From the NCBI RefSeq assembly GCF_009877435.1, contig NZ_WXEX01000007.1, forward strand, positions 1-64,000: DNA of 64,000 nt, written 5' to 3'. Each line of letters opens with the position of its first letter. Positions within the stretch are counted from its first letter, which is position 1. Shown in pieces: positions 43,041 to 51,544 of the stretch. The notes below the pieces were generated by a model that saw only the letters and a program-made list of their open reading frames with translations, had not been told where the DNA came from and searched no databases. Position numbers and translations under genes: made by a program. Origin of the DNA: Heliomicrobium gestii. GTDB lineage: Bacteria > Bacillota > Desulfitobacteriia > Heliobacteriales > Heliobacteriaceae.

Positions 43041-43730
43041 TTACCGGTTCATGACGGCAACATCTCCCGCCTTCACCCCTGTCGAACGGGCAACCAGTTC
43101 GGCGATCTTTCCTTTGTCGGCCGGCGTCAATTCCCGGGCGGCGACGATGACCGACACGGTGTTGCCCTGGATCAGGGCAACGGCGTCCCGGTAGTCGTTG
43201 GCGATGAGCAACCGTTCCGTCTCCATCTCTTTTTTTATCTGCTCGCTGATCTGGAGCAGTTTTTTTTGGGCTTCTTTGCGCGTCTCACCGGAGGATTGGT
43301 CGTTGCGGACGATCTCCTGAAGGATTTCGATCTGCTGGCTGCGCACGCGCTCCCGCTCCATCCGGTATTCGGAAAAAAAGTCCGGCCCTTTGTGCTGGAA
43401 CTGGGCGGGGTTGGGCAGCGCCGGCCCGGCCGACAAGGTCACCGCCCTGTTGACGGAAGGTGTAGGTGTCGTTGACGGTGTTGACGGTGTTAGCGGCGTT
43501 GGCGACGTTAGCGACGTTAGCGGTGTTGGTGGCGCCGAGGTTGCCGAATCGCCGATGATCCGACTGCTTTCTTTTAAAGCTTCGGAAAACACTAGATCAC
43601 TCACCGAATAGACGCCCACACAACCGGCCGTCATGACGAGGAAGCCTGCCAGCAGGGCGAAAAGCTTACGGGCAGGCCACTGAGACGGTTCCGGCAGCCA
43701 GGACGGTTTTTTGACGATCCGGATCCTCAT
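43041..43730 (-). CDS. spoIIIAH: Stage III sporulation protein AH
   Basis: SpoIIIAH is a mother-cell membrane protein whose outer domain binds SpoIIQ from the forespore and forms part of the feeding-tube channel. One transmembrane helix (about 22-45) is followed by a linker with a Thr/Pro/Ser/Leu triplet repeat (about 67-90) and the conserved YscJ/FliF-like domain (about 115-229; [19 protein letters not shown], ending [11 protein letters not shown]). The repeat is encoded by seven 9-nt units. The ATG overlaps the spoIIIAG stop by 4 bp. It is the last gene of the operon. Confidence 0.95.
   Translation of the reverse strand: MRIRIVKKPSWLPEPSQWPARKLFALLAGFLVMTAGCVGVYSVSDLVFSEALKESSRIIGDSATSAPPTPLTSLTSPTPLTPSTPSTTPTPSVNRAVTLSAGPALPNPAQFQHKGPDFFSEYRMERERVRSQQIEILQEIVRNDQSSGETRKEAQKKLLQISEQIKKEMETERLLIANDYRDAVALIQGNTVSVIVAARELTPADKGKIAELVARSTGVKAGDVAVMNR
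43471..43533. repeat. Seven tandem 9-nt repeats within spoIIIAH
   Basis: Seven consecutive 9-nt units of the form GTTRRCGRY occur without gaps. On the coding strand they give a three-residue period, x-Thr-(Pro/Ser). The period is a multiple of three, so length changes keep the frame. Confidence 0.85.
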
Positions 43731-44326
43731 CGTTTTTCCTCCCGGGGAAAGACGCTGACCTTGTGGGCCGGGATATCCAGCAGGGTGCAGACGGCCCGGC
43801 TGATGTTCTGGCGCACAGCGGCGTCCTTGGCCCCCTCGGCGACAACGAGAACGCCGGCGATCTCGTAGCGCATCTCCCGCACTACGACCGGCTGCTCCTT
43901 GGCGGCGCTGCTCTCCTTGACCACCACGACCGTACGGCTGTCTGTGCTGTCCGAGGTTACCCGTGTGCCGCCGGATTTGTCCTTTTCCTCGATCTTCTTG
44001 TTGTTGGCGTTGTTGTTGGTGGCGTATTCAGACCGGGTGCCCTGAGCGAGGCTGACGACGACCTCAGTGGCGCCGACGCCCTCGATTTTAGACACAGCGT
44101 TGGAGACGCGGTCACTCAACAGCCGTTCTTGAGACGCCAGTTCCGCTCCCCGGCCGGTCTTGGCCACATCGACGGCTGGTGTCGACGACGCAGGCGCCGT
44201 CTCTTTCCCCGGCCAGATGCCGGCCCCCTGCGGGCGTTCGTCGGCCATCATCAGGGTGACGCCGAGAAGCAACGCAACGGCGAGCACGGCCAACAGCTTG
44301 TCTTTTGGCTGCTTCAGCCAGTTCAT
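43727..44326 (-). CDS. spoIIIAG: Stage III sporulation protein AG
   Basis: SpoIIIAG forms a large ring in the mother-cell/forespore channel. The 199-aa protein has one N-terminal transmembrane helix (about 10-28) and a C-terminal ring-building domain with VEVVVSLAQG-like strand (TEVVVSLAQGTRSEYA), TVVVVKESS and EIAGVLVVAEGAKD. A linker with Asn/Lys/Glu (NNNANNKKIEEKDK) interrupts the domain, as in the family. ATG 44326 follows GGAGG by seven bases; 21 upstream in-frame codons are discarded. The stop overlaps spoIIIAH. Confidence 0.95.
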   Translation of the reverse strand: MNWLKQPKDKLLAVLAVALLLGVTLMMADERPQGAGIWPGKETAPASSTPAVDVAKTGRGAELASQERLLSDRVSNAVSKIEGVGATEVVVSLAQGTRSEYATNNNANNKKIEEKDKSGGTRVTSDSTDSRTVVVVKESSAAKEQPVVVREMRYEIAGVLVVAEGAKDAAVRQNISRAVCTLLDIPAHKVSVFPREEKR

Positions 44327-44361
44327 CGATGATCCTCCCCCGTTTCCGCTGGTTTTTCCTG

Positions 44362-44991
44362 TCATTCCGACTGTCTCCCTGATTCCCACAACACCCGAAT
44401 CCGTTCGGGCGGGATGCCGTAGAAACCAGACAGGGTCCGGACGATCTCCTGGGCCGTCGCATCCCTCTTCGGCGGCGTCGTTGAGGTCGGGGCGGCAGCG
44501 GAGTGAATATCCTCCACCATCACCGACGCCACCGCTTCTTTCTCCCCTTCACGGGAATCATCAGGCCGCAGGGTCACGGTGATCTGGCCGATCCCTGTCT
44601 TGGACGCCGACTGCCCGCCCAGTTCCACCTGGGCCGCCGCCGCCTTCACCCCTGGCTTGAGCCCAACCAGCGCCTCCACCTGGCGCCGCAAGCGGCTTTG
44701 TGCCTCCTCGCGGGCCTGGGAAAGCCCTTCTTCGCGCAACGCCTCGCCCTTGCGACGAATCTCGTCGTAACCGTTGACCTCTTGCACAGGCATGTCCCCG
44801 CCCAGTGTGGCGGACCAATTGTTTTTATTCACCCAACTCATGATCGGGTTGAGCACGGCCACCATGATGAACAGTCCCGCCACCAACCGGACCAGCGACT
44901 GCAACCGGCCGTTGGGCAGGAGCATGTCCAGCAGCGTGCCCACCAGGATGATCAGCACCACCTGTTCAATGATCTGGCGAAGGATGTCCAG
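44362..44991 (-). CDS. spoIIIAF: Stage III sporulation protein AF, probable CTG start
   Basis: SpoIIIAF is a small membrane protein of the SpoIIIA complex. Two transmembrane helices lie near the N-terminus (VVLIILVGTLLDMLLPNG and VRLVAGLFIMVAVLNPI), with a soluble C-terminal domain. No ATG is available. GTG 44961 has no ribosome binding site and removes the family's first residues. CTG 44991 lies six bases after GGGGGGG, directly behind the spoIIIAE stop, and restores LDILRQIIEQ before the first helix. I therefore choose CTG, giving 209 aa; GTG 44961 gives 199 aa. Confidence 0.85.
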   Translation of the reverse strand: MDILRQIIEQVVLIILVGTLLDMLLPNGRLQSLVRLVAGLFIMVAVLNPIMSWVNKNNWSATLGGDMPVQEVNGYDEIRRKGEALREEGLSQAREEAQSRLRRQVEALVGLKPGVKAAAAQVELGGQSASKTGIGQITVTLRPDDSREGEKEAVASVMVEDIHSAAAPTSTTPPKRDATAQEIVRTLSGFYGIPPERIRVLWESGRQSE

Positions 44992-45003
44992 TCGGCTCCC
45001 CCC

Positions 45004-46314
45004 CTACCGCAACATAACCGTCAGGTTGCCGGCCCCGACGACGATGGTGAGCGCCAGAAAAAACATGAGCCCTACGGCGGCGACGGCGCCAAAGACCAGG
45101 GTCAGGCTGCCGCCGATCGTCTCCAGGCTGTCGGCGACAGGGCTGTCGCCGATGGGCTGGAGCAGGGCGCCCGCCAACCGGTAGATCAGCACCAGGGCCA
45201 GGAGTTTCAGTGACGGCAGGACGCAGAGGATGGCGATGATCACCAACCCGATGAGGCCGATGCCGTTTTTCAGCAGCAGTGAAGAATTGACGATCACCTC
45301 AAAACTGTCGGCGACGAGACCGCCCACCACTGGCAGCAAGGCATCGGTGGCATACTTGGCCGTCCGCAATGTCAGGCCGTCGGCAACGGCCCCTACAGCG
45401 CCGTAGATGCTGATGACGCCCAGGAAGATGGTGATGAACAGGCCCATGGCCAGCTTGTAGCCGTCTTTGATCAAGTTTTGCAGGTTTTTTACCTTAAACT
45501 GAGGCGACACATGATTGAGGATGCCCAGGGCGGCAGAAAACAGGATGAGGGGAAAAATCCAATCCTTGATCAAGGTGCTGATCAGGGTGATGCTCCCAAA
45601 AATGACGGGATGAAAGAGCGCCCCTGAGGCAAAACCGCCCATGGCCGTCAACAGGGTGAGCAGCACCGGCAGGACAGCCTGCATAAATCGAACCATATCC
45701 TCAATGGCCCCCCGCCCCGTCTGGAGCGCCGTATGGAAGCTGTGGATGGCGATGGTGATCAAGACCATGTAGCCCACGGCAAAGGCAACCTTGGAGACCG
45801 CTCCCGACTCAAAGGACGACTGGAAGTGGTTGAGGACGGCGACGACGACGGCCAGGATGATCAGTTCCCCCAGCAGCGCCGTATTGGCCAGCACCTCCTG
45901 AAAGAGGTACCCCATGACGCCGTGATAGACTTCACCGACAGAGAGGCTCACCCGCCCGCTCCGGATATCCTCCATGATCGTGCGCGGGTTGAGCGAAGGA
46001 AGGTATTTGCCCTTGTCCCGCTCCAACTCGTCGAGGACCCGCTGAAACTCCGTGAGGTCGACGGTCGGGGCTGGCTCGGGGCTGCCATTCGATGCCTCAG
46101 ACCCAGTTGCAGTGGGAGAGAGATTGGCCGGCGCGGCAGACGCCTGGGAAAGCGGGAGCCCCTCCGCTAGGGCCGGTGAGGGAATCGTTGCAAATTGCGT
46201 CACCAGTAAAACAAACATCAATAGGCCCAAGATGGCTCGATAGGCCCCCCTGTCGCCGCTCGCCGGGTGCCAGAGGTGTAGAAGGCTCACCCGCCCCTGC
46301 GTTGCCCTCCTCAT
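45004..46314 (-). CDS. spoIIIAE: Stage III sporulation protein AE
   Basis: SpoIIIAE is the large multi-pass membrane component of the SpoIIIA channel. The 436-aa protein has a hydrophobic N-terminal segment ending LAEG (about 27-51), a soluble stretch with FQRVLDELERDKGKYLP, then about six to eight membrane helices (LLGELIILAVVVAVLNHF, AVLPVLLTLLTAMGG and the C-terminal VFGAVAAVGLMFFLALTIVV, listed in parts). The ATG overlaps the spoIIIAD stop (ATGA). Confidence 0.95.
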   Translation of the reverse strand: MRRATQGRVSLLHLWHPASGDRGAYRAILGLLMFVLLVTQFATIPSPALAEGLPLSQASAAPANLSPTATGSEASNGSPEPAPTVDLTEFQRVLDELERDKGKYLPSLNPRTIMEDIRSGRVSLSVGEVYHGVMGYLFQEVLANTALLGELIILAVVVAVLNHFQSSFESGAVSKVAFAVGYMVLITIAIHSFHTALQTGRGAIEDMVRFMQAVLPVLLTLLTAMGGFASGALFHPVIFGSITLISTLIKDWIFPLILFSAALGILNHVSPQFKVKNLQNLIKDGYKLAMGLFITIFLGVISIYGAVGAVADGLTLRTAKYATDALLPVVGGLVADSFEVIVNSSLLLKNGIGLIGLVIIAILCVLPSLKLLALVLIYRLAGALLQPIGDSPVADSLETIGGSLTLVFGAVAAVGLMFFLALTIVVGAGNLTVMLR

Positions 46315-46712
46315 GAGGGACCACCCCGGGGAAGCAGGCTCATCAGCGAATCCATCAAAGCCAGCAGGATCGGCAACGCCAGCACCATCACCAGGATTTT
46401 GGCCGCCATCTCCACCTTTGTGGCGATCGTCGACTCACCGGCGTCCCGGCAGATCTGCGACCCGAATTCGGCGATATAGGCGATGCCGACAATCTTCAAC
46501 AGCGTCGTCAGGTAGTACCGGTTGATCTGCGCCTTGTTGGCCAGATCCTCCAGGACTTGAATGACAGCTGAAATCTTGGCCAGCACAAACAAAAATAGGA
46601 TCACCCCGGCGGCAATGCTCAGTTGGACCGCCAGTTCCGGCCGCTGCTTGCGCAGGATGACCAAAAAGATGGTCGCGATGATGCCCACCCCGACAACCTG
46701 CAGAATCTCCAC
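46311..46712 (-). CDS. spoIIIAD: Stage III sporulation protein AD
   Basis: SpoIIIAD is a small integral membrane protein of the mother-cell complex. The 133-aa protein has four hydrophobic helices (beginning ILQVVGVGIIATIFLVIL) and the family segment IVGIAYIAEFGSQICRDAGE. The start is GTG 46712, six bases after GGAGG. It follows spoIIIAC by 17 bp and overlaps spoIIIAE by 4 bp. Confidence 0.95.
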   Translation of the reverse strand: MEILQVVGVGIIATIFLVILRKQRPELAVQLSIAAGVILFLFVLAKISAVIQVLEDLANKAQINRYYLTTLLKIVGIAYIAEFGSQICRDAGESTIATKVEMAAKILVMVLALPILLALMDSLMSLLPRGGPS

Positions 46713-46729
46713 GGCACACCTCCTCTCCG

Positions 46730-46927
46730 TTAATAGAGGGAGAAGACCGACCGGACCTGGTCAAAGAGGTCGCTGATCAGGCGAAGGACCATGAGCGTCA
46801 CCAGCGCCACGCCGCTGATCGCCAGCAGTTGCGCCAATTCTTCCCGTTTTGCCTCTTTCAATATGGAATAAAAAATGGCGACGACGATGCCGATGCCGGC
46901 AATCTGAAAGATCTGCAGCATGTTCAT
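46730..46927 (-). CDS. spoIIIAC: Stage III sporulation protein AC
   Basis: SpoIIIAC is a tiny two-helix membrane protein of the SpoIIIA complex. ATG 46927 lies eight bases after GGAGG and gives 65 aa, near the 68 aa of Bacillus. The IFQIAGIGIVVAIFYSIL helix and the LRLISDLFDQVRSVF end match the family. Nineteen in-frame codons upstream overlap spoIIIAB and are discarded. Confidence 0.94.
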   Translation of the reverse strand: MNMLQIFQIAGIGIVVAIFYSILKEAKREELAQLLAISGVALVTLMVLRLISDLFDQVRSVFSLY

Positions 46928-46943
46928 TCCCTTGTCCTCCCCC

Positions 46944-47462
46944 TCACCAAATGGCCAGGACAACGGCGGCCCCGAACAGGACACCCCCGTAGGACCAGAC
47001 TTTTCCCATCCGGTTCTCCGTCTCCCACGCTTCGCTCTCCAGACAAGTCAGTCGGTTTTTCACCTCTTCGATGCGGTGCAGCTGGTCCTCGCGCGGCGCG
47101 GCGCCCAGACCCAGGGCCAAACGGGCCAACTCTTCCCCATCGGATCCTTTCAAAGGCGTCGTGTGCAGCCACTCCTCCACCGCCAGCAGCCAGATTTCCG
47201 ACGCCGCTTGTCCCTCTGCCTCGCGCAATCGACGGCCCGCCTCAGCAAAAAGCGCTTTCACGGGCGAACCGGCCGTTTCGCTGACCTGGGCCAGCGCCTC
47301 CGGCAGGCGGGTTGCCCGGAAGGCGATTTCCGTTGCCAACATCGCTAAGGCCGATTGCAACGACGCCAGGATCTGTTTTCGCCGCCGGAGATCCCTTGCC
47401 GTCATGAACCCGCCGGCCGAGAAGGCGCCGACGATCAGCGCCGCGCCGACCAGTTTCCCCAT
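46944..47462 (-). CDS. spoIIIAB: Stage III sporulation protein AB
   Basis: SpoIIIAB is a membrane protein resembling the GspF-type platform of secretion systems. The 172-aa protein has a hydrophobic N-terminus (VGAALIVGAFSAGGFMTA), a helical soluble centre and a C-terminal membrane helix (VWSYGGVLFGAAVVLAIW). The ATG follows GGAGGGGG by four bases and overlaps the end of spoIIIAA by 28 bp. Confidence 0.94.
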   Translation of the reverse strand: MGKLVGAALIVGAFSAGGFMTARDLRRRKQILASLQSALAMLATEIAFRATRLPEALAQVSETAGSPVKALFAEAGRRLREAEGQAASEIWLLAVEEWLHTTPLKGSDGEELARLALGLGAAPREDQLHRIEEVKNRLTCLESEAWETENRMGKVWSYGGVLFGAAVVLAIW

Positions 47463-48559
47463 GGTTCCCCCTCCTCGATAGGATTTCCGCCGGCATCGTA
47501 CAGCCCTTCAACGGTGCCGGGCCCTTCCCGGCGGCTGAGGACGACGAGGCGCTGAAAGACATTCCACCTCAACATCCGTTCCAACCCCGGACGTGTGAGG
47601 ACTTCTTCCCGGCTTCGCCCATGGGCGGTGGCCAGCAGGGTGACGCCGCTATGGACGGCTTCCTCGACAGCCCGCACATCCTCTTCCCGACCAATCTCAT
47701 CGGTGGCCAACACCTGGGGTCCCATCGAACGAAGCAGGCGCAGCAGCCCCTCCGCCTTGGGACAACCGTCCAGCACATCGGTCCGGGGACCGACGTCATT
47801 TTGCGGGCAGCCGTGATAACAGGCCGCCACCTCGGAACGCTCGTCCACCAGGCCCACCGTCATGCCTGGCAGACCGATTTCCGGTCGCCCCGCGCTGATC
47901 TGGCGGATGATATCCCGAAGCAGTGTCGTCTTTCCCCCGCCTGGGGGAGAGATGAGCAGGGTGGAAAAAAAAATCCCCCTATCAGCAGAAAGCAATCGGG
48001 GCAACAGGGGATCGGCGACACCGGGAAACTGGCGGGCGATGCGGATATTCAACGATGAAACGGGATGAATCGTTTTTACCCGCCCCGCTTCCAGAACCAC
48101 CCGGCCGGCGAGGCCGACCCGGTGTCCGCCCGGCAATGTTAAGTAGCCCTGCCGGAACTCTTGCTCCAAAGCGTAGACCGAGCAATGGGCGATCAGATGG
48201 ATGGTTTGGACGAGTTCTTCTTCGGAGACAGGTCGCAACAGTTGATCACCCATCCGGCCGCAGAGGGCCACCGGTCGGCCCACACGGAGTCGGATTTCGG
48301 TCATCTCATCGAGCCACCTCGGCTGTGTCGCCAATTGTTCCGTCAGGAGGGATCGAAGCGATGGCGCCAGGTAAGGGAGCAGCCGAACGGTCCAATGTGC
48401 ATTGGCGCTCTCATGCACCACTCCCGGCAACGCGATACGTGCCCTTTCGTCTTCCCCTCGACCGTCTTGACAGACCTTGGTCGGATCCATTCGCCCAGAG
48501 GAGACCTGTTCATCGAAAATCGCCGCCCCATCAGAACCGCTGCTTAGGCGCCAACGCAT
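47435..48559 (-). CDS. spoIIIAA: Stage III sporulation protein AA, secretion-type ATPase
   Basis: SpoIIIAA is the cytoplasmic ATPase of the SpoIIIA-SpoIIQ channel, related to type II/IV secretion ATPases. Walker A is ISPPGGGKTTLL (about residue 202), with LVDERSEVA and the Walker B strand VLATDEIGREEDV after it, and the TAHGRSREE sensor region. The N-terminal domain contains LTEIRLRVGRPV-like MTEIRLRVGRPVAL. ATG 48559 follows GGGGGG by six bases, giving 374 aa; this is longer than Bacillus (307 aa) by an N-terminal extension of about 55 residues. A sigma-E-like promoter lies just upstream. Confidence 0.95.
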   Translation of the reverse strand: MRWRLSSGSDGAAIFDEQVSSGRMDPTKVCQDGRGEDERARIALPGVVHESANAHWTVRLLPYLAPSLRSLLTEQLATQPRWLDEMTEIRLRVGRPVALCGRMGDQLLRPVSEEELVQTIHLIAHCSVYALEQEFRQGYLTLPGGHRVGLAGRVVLEAGRVKTIHPVSSLNIRIARQFPGVADPLLPRLLSADRGIFFSTLLISPPGGGKTTLLRDIIRQISAGRPEIGLPGMTVGLVDERSEVAACYHGCPQNDVGPRTDVLDGCPKAEGLLRLLRSMGPQVLATDEIGREEDVRAVEEAVHSGVTLLATAHGRSREEVLTRPGLERMLRWNVFQRLVVLSRREGPGTVEGLYDAGGNPIEEGEPWGNWSARR

Positions 48560-48582
48560 CCTTGTCCCCCCTTCCCTACAAA

Positions 48583-48610
48583 AACATATGCCCACCTACC
48601 AGGATTATGC
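48583..48610 (-). promoter_or_regulatory. Sigma-E-like promoter of the spoIIIA operon
   Basis: On the minus strand GCATAAT (48610-48604) and CATATGTT (48590-48583) are 13 bp apart. Known sigma-E promoters have ATA at -35 and CATAcanT at -10 with 13-15 bp. It stands 24 bp before the spoIIIAA start and directly after a terminator, as expected for mother-cell control. Confidence 0.6.
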
Positions 48611-48656
48611 AAAAAGAGAAGGCCTGCGCCGTCCTCCGGCGTGGCCTTCTCTTTTT
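48611..48656 (-). terminator. Terminator after the CD1247-type gene
   Basis: AAAAAGAGAAGGCC (48611-48624) pairs with 48643-48656, with an inner CGCCG/CGGCG stem, and T residues follow on both strands. It separates efp and its neighbour from the spoIIIA operon. Confidence 0.92.
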
Positions 48657-48673
48657 ACAGGATTGAACTGCTT

Positions 48674-49147
48674 CTAATGGGTTTGGGGGTGATGAGCCCC
48701 TTCGTCGCAGTCGCAGTGGCACTCCTCTCCTGCGCCTGCGATGATCCGCTCTTCCATATCCTCGTCGCCTTCCTGGATGAAGATCACCTGCCGGCAGGAG
48801 GGGCAGGTCACTTCCAGGTAGTCATCGTCATCGAGCAACTCCGCGTCAAAGGTGATGTTCTCATGACAGGAGGGGCAGGCGATTTCGACGATATCGTCGT
48901 CATCATCGTCCTCCTCCTCATCATCTTCGTACATATCCTGCTCCAATTGGAAGAGGTCGTCGTCCATGCTTTCGACGATCTCATCCAGGCGTTCTTGCTC
49001 GGCTTTCAGCGTGTCGATGGAGTCAGCCATGTCGCCGAGCACTTGCAACATTTCCGTGAGCAGTCGCCCTTCCCGGGAACTGGCCCCTACGTTCATGCCC
49101 TCTGCCAGACCTTGCAGGTAGGAGATACGCTGGCGTAACTTCTGCAA
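48674..49147 (-). CDS. CD1247-type acidic zinc-ribbon protein
   Basis: The 157-aa protein starts with a coiled-coil segment (LRQRISYLQGLAEGMN, about 4-70) typical of a clostridial family often named for C. difficile CD1247. A run of Asp and Glu (about 73-85) follows, then a zinc ribbon with CPSCHE and CPSCRQ (about 90-120) and a Cys/His tail (HCDCDEGAHH). Function is unknown. The start is TTG 49147, and its GGAGGG lies in the 3' arm of a perfect 12-bp hairpin, so translation may be controlled. It follows efp by 143 bp. Confidence 0.75.
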   Translation of the reverse strand: MQKLRQRISYLQGLAEGMNVGASSREGRLLTEMLQVLGDMADSIDTLKAEQERLDEIVESMDDDLFQLEQDMYEDDEEEDDDDDDIVEIACPSCHENITFDAELLDDDDYLEVTCPSCRQVIFIQEGDEDMEERIIAGAGEECHCDCDEGAHHPQTH

Positions 49148-49153
49148 AATAAA

Positions 49154-49210
49154 ATCCCTCCCGGATCCTTCGGATTGCCATCGGCTATCCGTAGTATCTC
49201 CGGGAGGGAT
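49154..49210 (-). promoter_or_regulatory. 12-bp hairpin enclosing the ribosome binding site of the CD1247-type gene
   Basis: ATCCCTCCCGGA and TCCGGGAGGGAT pair perfectly; the 33-nt loop has an inner CGGAT/ATCCG stem. On the minus strand TTTTATTTTG follows, so it may be the efp terminator. The same 3' arm holds the GGAGGG of the next gene, whose TTG start is 7 nt beyond the stem. Confidence 0.7.
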
Positions 49211-49290
49211 CGTTTCTAGGCGATGAATGTAGGCGCTTAGCGGTTCAATCCTGATTGGAGGCCAACCGCCAGGTAGGTCTGATCAGGTGA

Positions 49291-49851
49291 TCAGGCGCGG
49301 GAAACGTAAGCGCCTGTCCGGGTGTCGATGATCAGCGTCTCCCCTTCATTGATAAAGAAGGGAACCTGAACGATAGCGCCCGTTTCAAGGGTGGCCGGCT
49401 TGCTGCCGCCCGTGGCGGTATCGCCGCGAACGCCCGGTTCGGTGGCGGCCACCTTCAGTTCTACCGTGTTGGGCAGTTCGACGCCCATCAGGTTGCCGTT
49501 CCAGGTGAGCACGTGGACGTTCATGTTTTCCTTCAGGAAGCGCAGTTGCTCTTCGATCTGCTTGCGCTGCAGGGCGATCTGCTCGAAATTCTCCACATCC
49601 ATGAAGGTGTAGGACTCGTCGGCGTCGCTGTAGAGGTACTGCATCTGGCGGCGCTCCAGGCGGGCCTTGGGCACTTTTTCACCGGCCCGGAAGGTGCGTT
49701 CCACCACGGAACCGGTCTTGATGTTCTTCAGTTTCGTCCGCACGAAGGCGGCGCCTTTGCCAGGCTTGACGTGCTGGAATTCGATGACGACGAAAGCGTC
49801 GCCGTCGAGTTCGATCGTCGAACCCGTCCGAAAATCGTTGGATGAGATCAT
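49291..49851 (-). CDS. efp: Translation elongation factor P
   Basis: EF-P relieves ribosome stalling at polyproline. The 186-aa protein has three beta-barrel domains. The loop that carries the modified residue reads [13 protein letters not shown], with the Lys in KPGKG as the expected tip. The typical end [24 protein letters not shown] is seen here as [18 protein letters not shown] lies about 12 bases before the ATG. The order aroQ-pepP-efp-(CD1247)-spoIIIA matches Firmicutes. The intergenic 49852-50009 shows nothing notable. Confidence 0.97.
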   Translation of the reverse strand: MISSNDFRTGSTIELDGDAFVVIEFQHVKPGKGAAFVRTKLKNIKTGSVVERTFRAGEKVPKARLERRQMQYLYSDADESYTFMDVENFEQIALQRKQIEEQLRFLKENMNVHVLTWNGNLMGVELPNTVELKVAATEPGVRGDTATGGSKPATLETGAIVQVPFFINEGETLIIDTRTGAYVSRA

Positions 49852-50009
49852 GGACGAAAAATGCTCCTTCCCCTTGTTAGATGCGAATCAGGCTGATGGA
49901 AGATGTATGATAATGAAAGCTTGCGCGCAGGTGCTGTGCATGAAAACCCGCTGCAGGCAACTTTCCTGAACCGCTTTCCGCGTTACTCCAGTGAACCGCT
50001 CTCGGCCGT

Positions 50010-51089
50010 TTACAGGATGAGCAGTTCTTTTTTCGGTGATGATGTCAGGTTGCGGTTGCCGTCGGCCGTGACGATGACCAGGTCCTCGATGCGGACGCCG
50101 CCCCAGCCGGGAATGTAAATCCCCGGTTCGACGGTGACCACATGACCCGGCTCGAGGATGTCCTCGGACAGGGTGGACAAACGCGGGTTTTCGTGGACAA
50201 CGAGCCCAACGCCATGGCCGAGGCCATGGCCGAAGCGCTCGCCATAGCCGGCCTGCTCGATCACATCCCGGGCGATCCGGTCGATGGCCCGCCCGCTTTT
50301 TCCCGGCGCGATGGCGGCCAATGCCCGTTCCTGCGCCTCAAGAACCGTATCGTAGACCTTGCGCTGCTCTGCCGTCGGCCGGCCAAAGACGACTGTTCGG
50401 GTCATATCGGAACAGTACCCGTCGAGGATGCAGCCGAAGTCGAGGGTAAGCAAGTCCCCCGCCTCGATCACCTTGTCCGAGGCGACGCCGTGGGGCAAGG
50501 CGGACCGCTGACCCGAGGCGACGATAAACTCGAAGGACACCGCTTGAGCGCCCTCCCGCCGGAGAAAAAACTCCAGTTCCAGGGCTACGTCCCGTTCAGT
50601 CATCCCCGGCTTCATCCAACCCAAAATATGTTGAAAGCCCCGATCAGCCAGCGCCGCTGCGCCGGTGATCGCCGCCTGCTCCGCTTGATCCTTGACAACC
50701 CGCAACGACTCCACCATGCCCTTGCGGGAAACCCATTGGATATCCGGCAAAACCTTTTCCAGTTTCTGCTGCTGTTCCAGGGTGACCACATCGCTCTCAA
50801 CAGCGATGTTTCGCCAGCCCCGATCGGCGACTGCCTCCTGGAGCGTTTCCGTCCAGGCGCCTCTTTGCCGGAGCAGCGTCCACTGGGGCGCCTGCTGGGC
50901 CGCCTGCTCCCAGTAGCGAAAATCCGTCGCCAGCCACTGGCCTTCCCGGTCGACGAGCAAAAAGCCAGCCGTCCCCGTGAAGCCGGAGAGATAGCGCCGG
51001 TTTTCAGGCGACAGGATCAGGAGCGCGTCGATGGCCCCATCCCATCGTTGCCGCAACTGGGCGAGGCGGGGCTGGACTGATCCCGTCAC
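50010..51089 (-). CDS. pepP: Xaa-Pro aminopeptidase / M24 peptidase
   Basis: The M24 peptidases cleave next to proline with a two-metal site. The N-terminal creatinase-like domain spans about 1-130. The pita-bread domain follows with the metal ligands Asp and Asp ([16 protein letters not shown]), His ([10 protein letters not shown]) and two Glu ([18 protein letters not shown]). 359 aa is the size of the Bacillus protein at this locus. The start is GTG 51089, overlapping the aroQ stop by 4 bp (GTGA). Function as an aminopeptidase P versus a dipeptidase (PepQ) is not separable here. Confidence 0.93.
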   Translation of the reverse strand: MTGSVQPRLAQLRQRWDGAIDALLILSPENRRYLSGFTGTAGFLLVDREGQWLATDFRYWEQAAQQAPQWTLLRQRGAWTETLQEAVADRGWRNIAVESDVVTLEQQQKLEKVLPDIQWVSRKGMVESLRVVKDQAEQAAITGAAALADRGFQHILGWMKPGMTERDVALELEFFLRREGAQAVSFEFIVASGQRSALPHGVASDKVIEAGDLLTLDFGCILDGYCSDMTRTVVFGRPTAEQRKVYDTVLEAQERALAAIAPGKSGRAIDRIARDVIEQAGYGERFGHGLGHGVGLVVHENPRLSTLSEDILEPGHVVTVEPGIYIPGWGGVRIEDLVIVTADGNRNLTSSPKKELLIL

Positions 51090-51544
51090 ACCGGCACCCC
51101 CTTCCGGACCGTCAGGTAATGACGGGCCGCTTCCATGGCCAGCCGGTACCCGTCGGCGCCAAAACCGGCGATCTGGCCGACGGCGATGGGCGCGATGAAG
51201 GAGTGGTGACGGAAGGCTTCCCGGGCGTGGATGTTGCTGAGGTGCACCTCGATCACGGGAATGGCGACGCCAACGATGGCGTCCCGCAAGGCGATGGAGG
51301 TATGGGTGTAAGCGCCCGGGTTGATGATGATCAGATCCACTCGCCCGCAGGCGTTGTGGATACAGTCGATCAATGCGCCTTCATGGTTCGACTGAAAACA
51401 GACGACCTCCCAGTTCCAACTCCGGCCGAGTTCGCTGACGGCTTCCTCGATCTCCCTCAGCGTGGTCGTTCCATACTGGGCCGGTTCACGACGGCCCAGC
51501 AGATTCAGGTTGGGACCGTTGAGCAGCAAAATGCGCGCGTTCAG
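51086..51544 (-). CDS. aroQ: 3-dehydroquinate dehydratase type II, probable CTG start
   Basis: AroQ converts 3-dehydroquinate to 3-dehydroshikimate in the shikimate pathway. Conserved motifs are [19 protein letters not shown] (catalytic Tyr), [21 protein letters not shown] and [13 protein letters not shown]. No ATG or GTG is present. TTG 51529 has no ribosome binding site and would begin inside the first strand. CTG 51544 stands six bases after GGGGGA and gives the normal N-terminus (N-A-R-I-L-L-L-N-G). I choose CTG, 152 aa; TTG gives 147 aa. An upstream TAA in the same frame excludes a longer start. Confidence 0.9.
   Translation of the reverse strand: MNARILLLNGPNLNLLGRREPAQYGTTTLREIEEAVSELGRSWNWEVVCFQSNHEGALIDCIHNACGRVDLIIINPGAYTHTSIALRDAIVGVAIPVIEVHLSNIHAREAFRHHSFIAPIAVGQIAGFGADGYRLAMEAARHYLTVRKGVPV

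Noticed and set aside
43455-43540. Possible CRISPR-like repeat array
   Set aside because: Units are 9 nt without spacers and lie inside spoIIIAH in frame; this is a coding tandem repeat.
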